A DNA stretch of 32,293 bases from Prosthecobacter debontii. Lineage in GTDB: Bacteria > Verrucomicrobiota > Verrucomicrobiia > Verrucomicrobiales > Akkermansiaceae. The stretch lies in assembly GCA_945869465.1 (NCBI GenBank), contig CAMBPB010000034.1, positions 1 to 32,293 on the forward strand, given 5' to 3'. The first letter of the stretch is position 1. Every line of letters begins with the position of its first letter. The notes below the pieces were generated by a model that worked only from the letters and a program-made list of their open reading frames with translations, was not told where the DNA came from and searched no databases. The position numbers were made by a program, and so were the translations under genes. Of this stretch, positions 32,198-32,293 are shown piece by piece.

Positions 32198-32293
32198 AAA
32201 GCCCGAACGCGGCCAAGAGGGTGATGGCATCGCTGATCCGTTACTGCGAAGGACGGCTGCAACTGATCGTCAACCGCGCCAAAAGCCGCGCCG
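32125..32293 (+). pseudogene. Group II intron reverse transcriptase fragment, 5'-truncated, cut by the window edge
   Basis: In the frame through 32152 the sequence reads GHKFARYADDFIVLVKSP and continues with VMASLIRYCEGRLQLIVNRAKSR. RYADD is the catalytic RT motif 5, and the layout (GHxFxRYADDF, RVMAS, LxLxVNxxKS) matches group II intron-encoded proteins. Similarity begins only about 32143, so the fingers and most of the palm are missing upstream. Continuation to the right is unknown. It adjoins the broken integrase, suggesting an illegitimate junction or rearranged intron. Confidence 0.78.

Overview
The window is GC-rich DNA from a Gram-negative-type bacterium, most likely a verrucomicrobium (PVC group). 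I infer this from the look of the housekeeping proteins: the Bat aerotolerance operon with a DUF4381 gene, the argD-argF pair, the 2-oxoacid:ferredoxin oxidoreductase remnants, and a RAYT transposase starting with a WHSRGYLPH motif. The phylum call is family-level recognition, not a database result.

Left part (about 1-12,736) is a defence island. On the minus strand lies a BREX operon with the gene content of type 6: brxE-brxA-brxB-brxC-(DNA-binding protein + Doc-like toxin)-pglX-small ORF. Gene overlaps of 4, 17 and 1 nt and short gaps indicate one transcription unit. pglZ, brxD and brxHI, expected for type 6, are not in the window and may lie past the left edge. The unusual feature is a putative toxin-antitoxin pair between brxC and pglX. 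A divergent serine recombinase sits across a promoter region with inverted repeats. A recombinase remnant follows, and then the displaced 3' half of a tRNA-Arg(CCG) gene at 12,688-12,736. Its orientation says the integrated element lies to the left and the ancestral chromosome to the right.

Middle part (about 13,000-22,900) is chromosomal. It holds a dCMP-deaminase-like gene; a RAYT transposase flanked by REP/BIME-type palindromes; a decayed 2-oxoacid:ferredoxin oxidoreductase locus (korB with an internal in-frame deletion and korA reduced to its C-terminus); hisD; an M42 peptidase; a secreted SNase-HhH nuclease; argD-argF; and rpoN.

Right part (about 22,965-30,891) is a minus-strand Bat operon: moxR, DUF58, DUF4381, batA, a batB/batC fusion and a batD/batE/SH3 fusion. 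The last 1.1 kb (about 31,200-32,293) is a mobile-element graveyard: an IS66 transposase tail, a truncated tyrosine integrase with Phe at the expected catalytic Tyr, and a 5'-truncated group II intron reverse transcriptase running off the edge.
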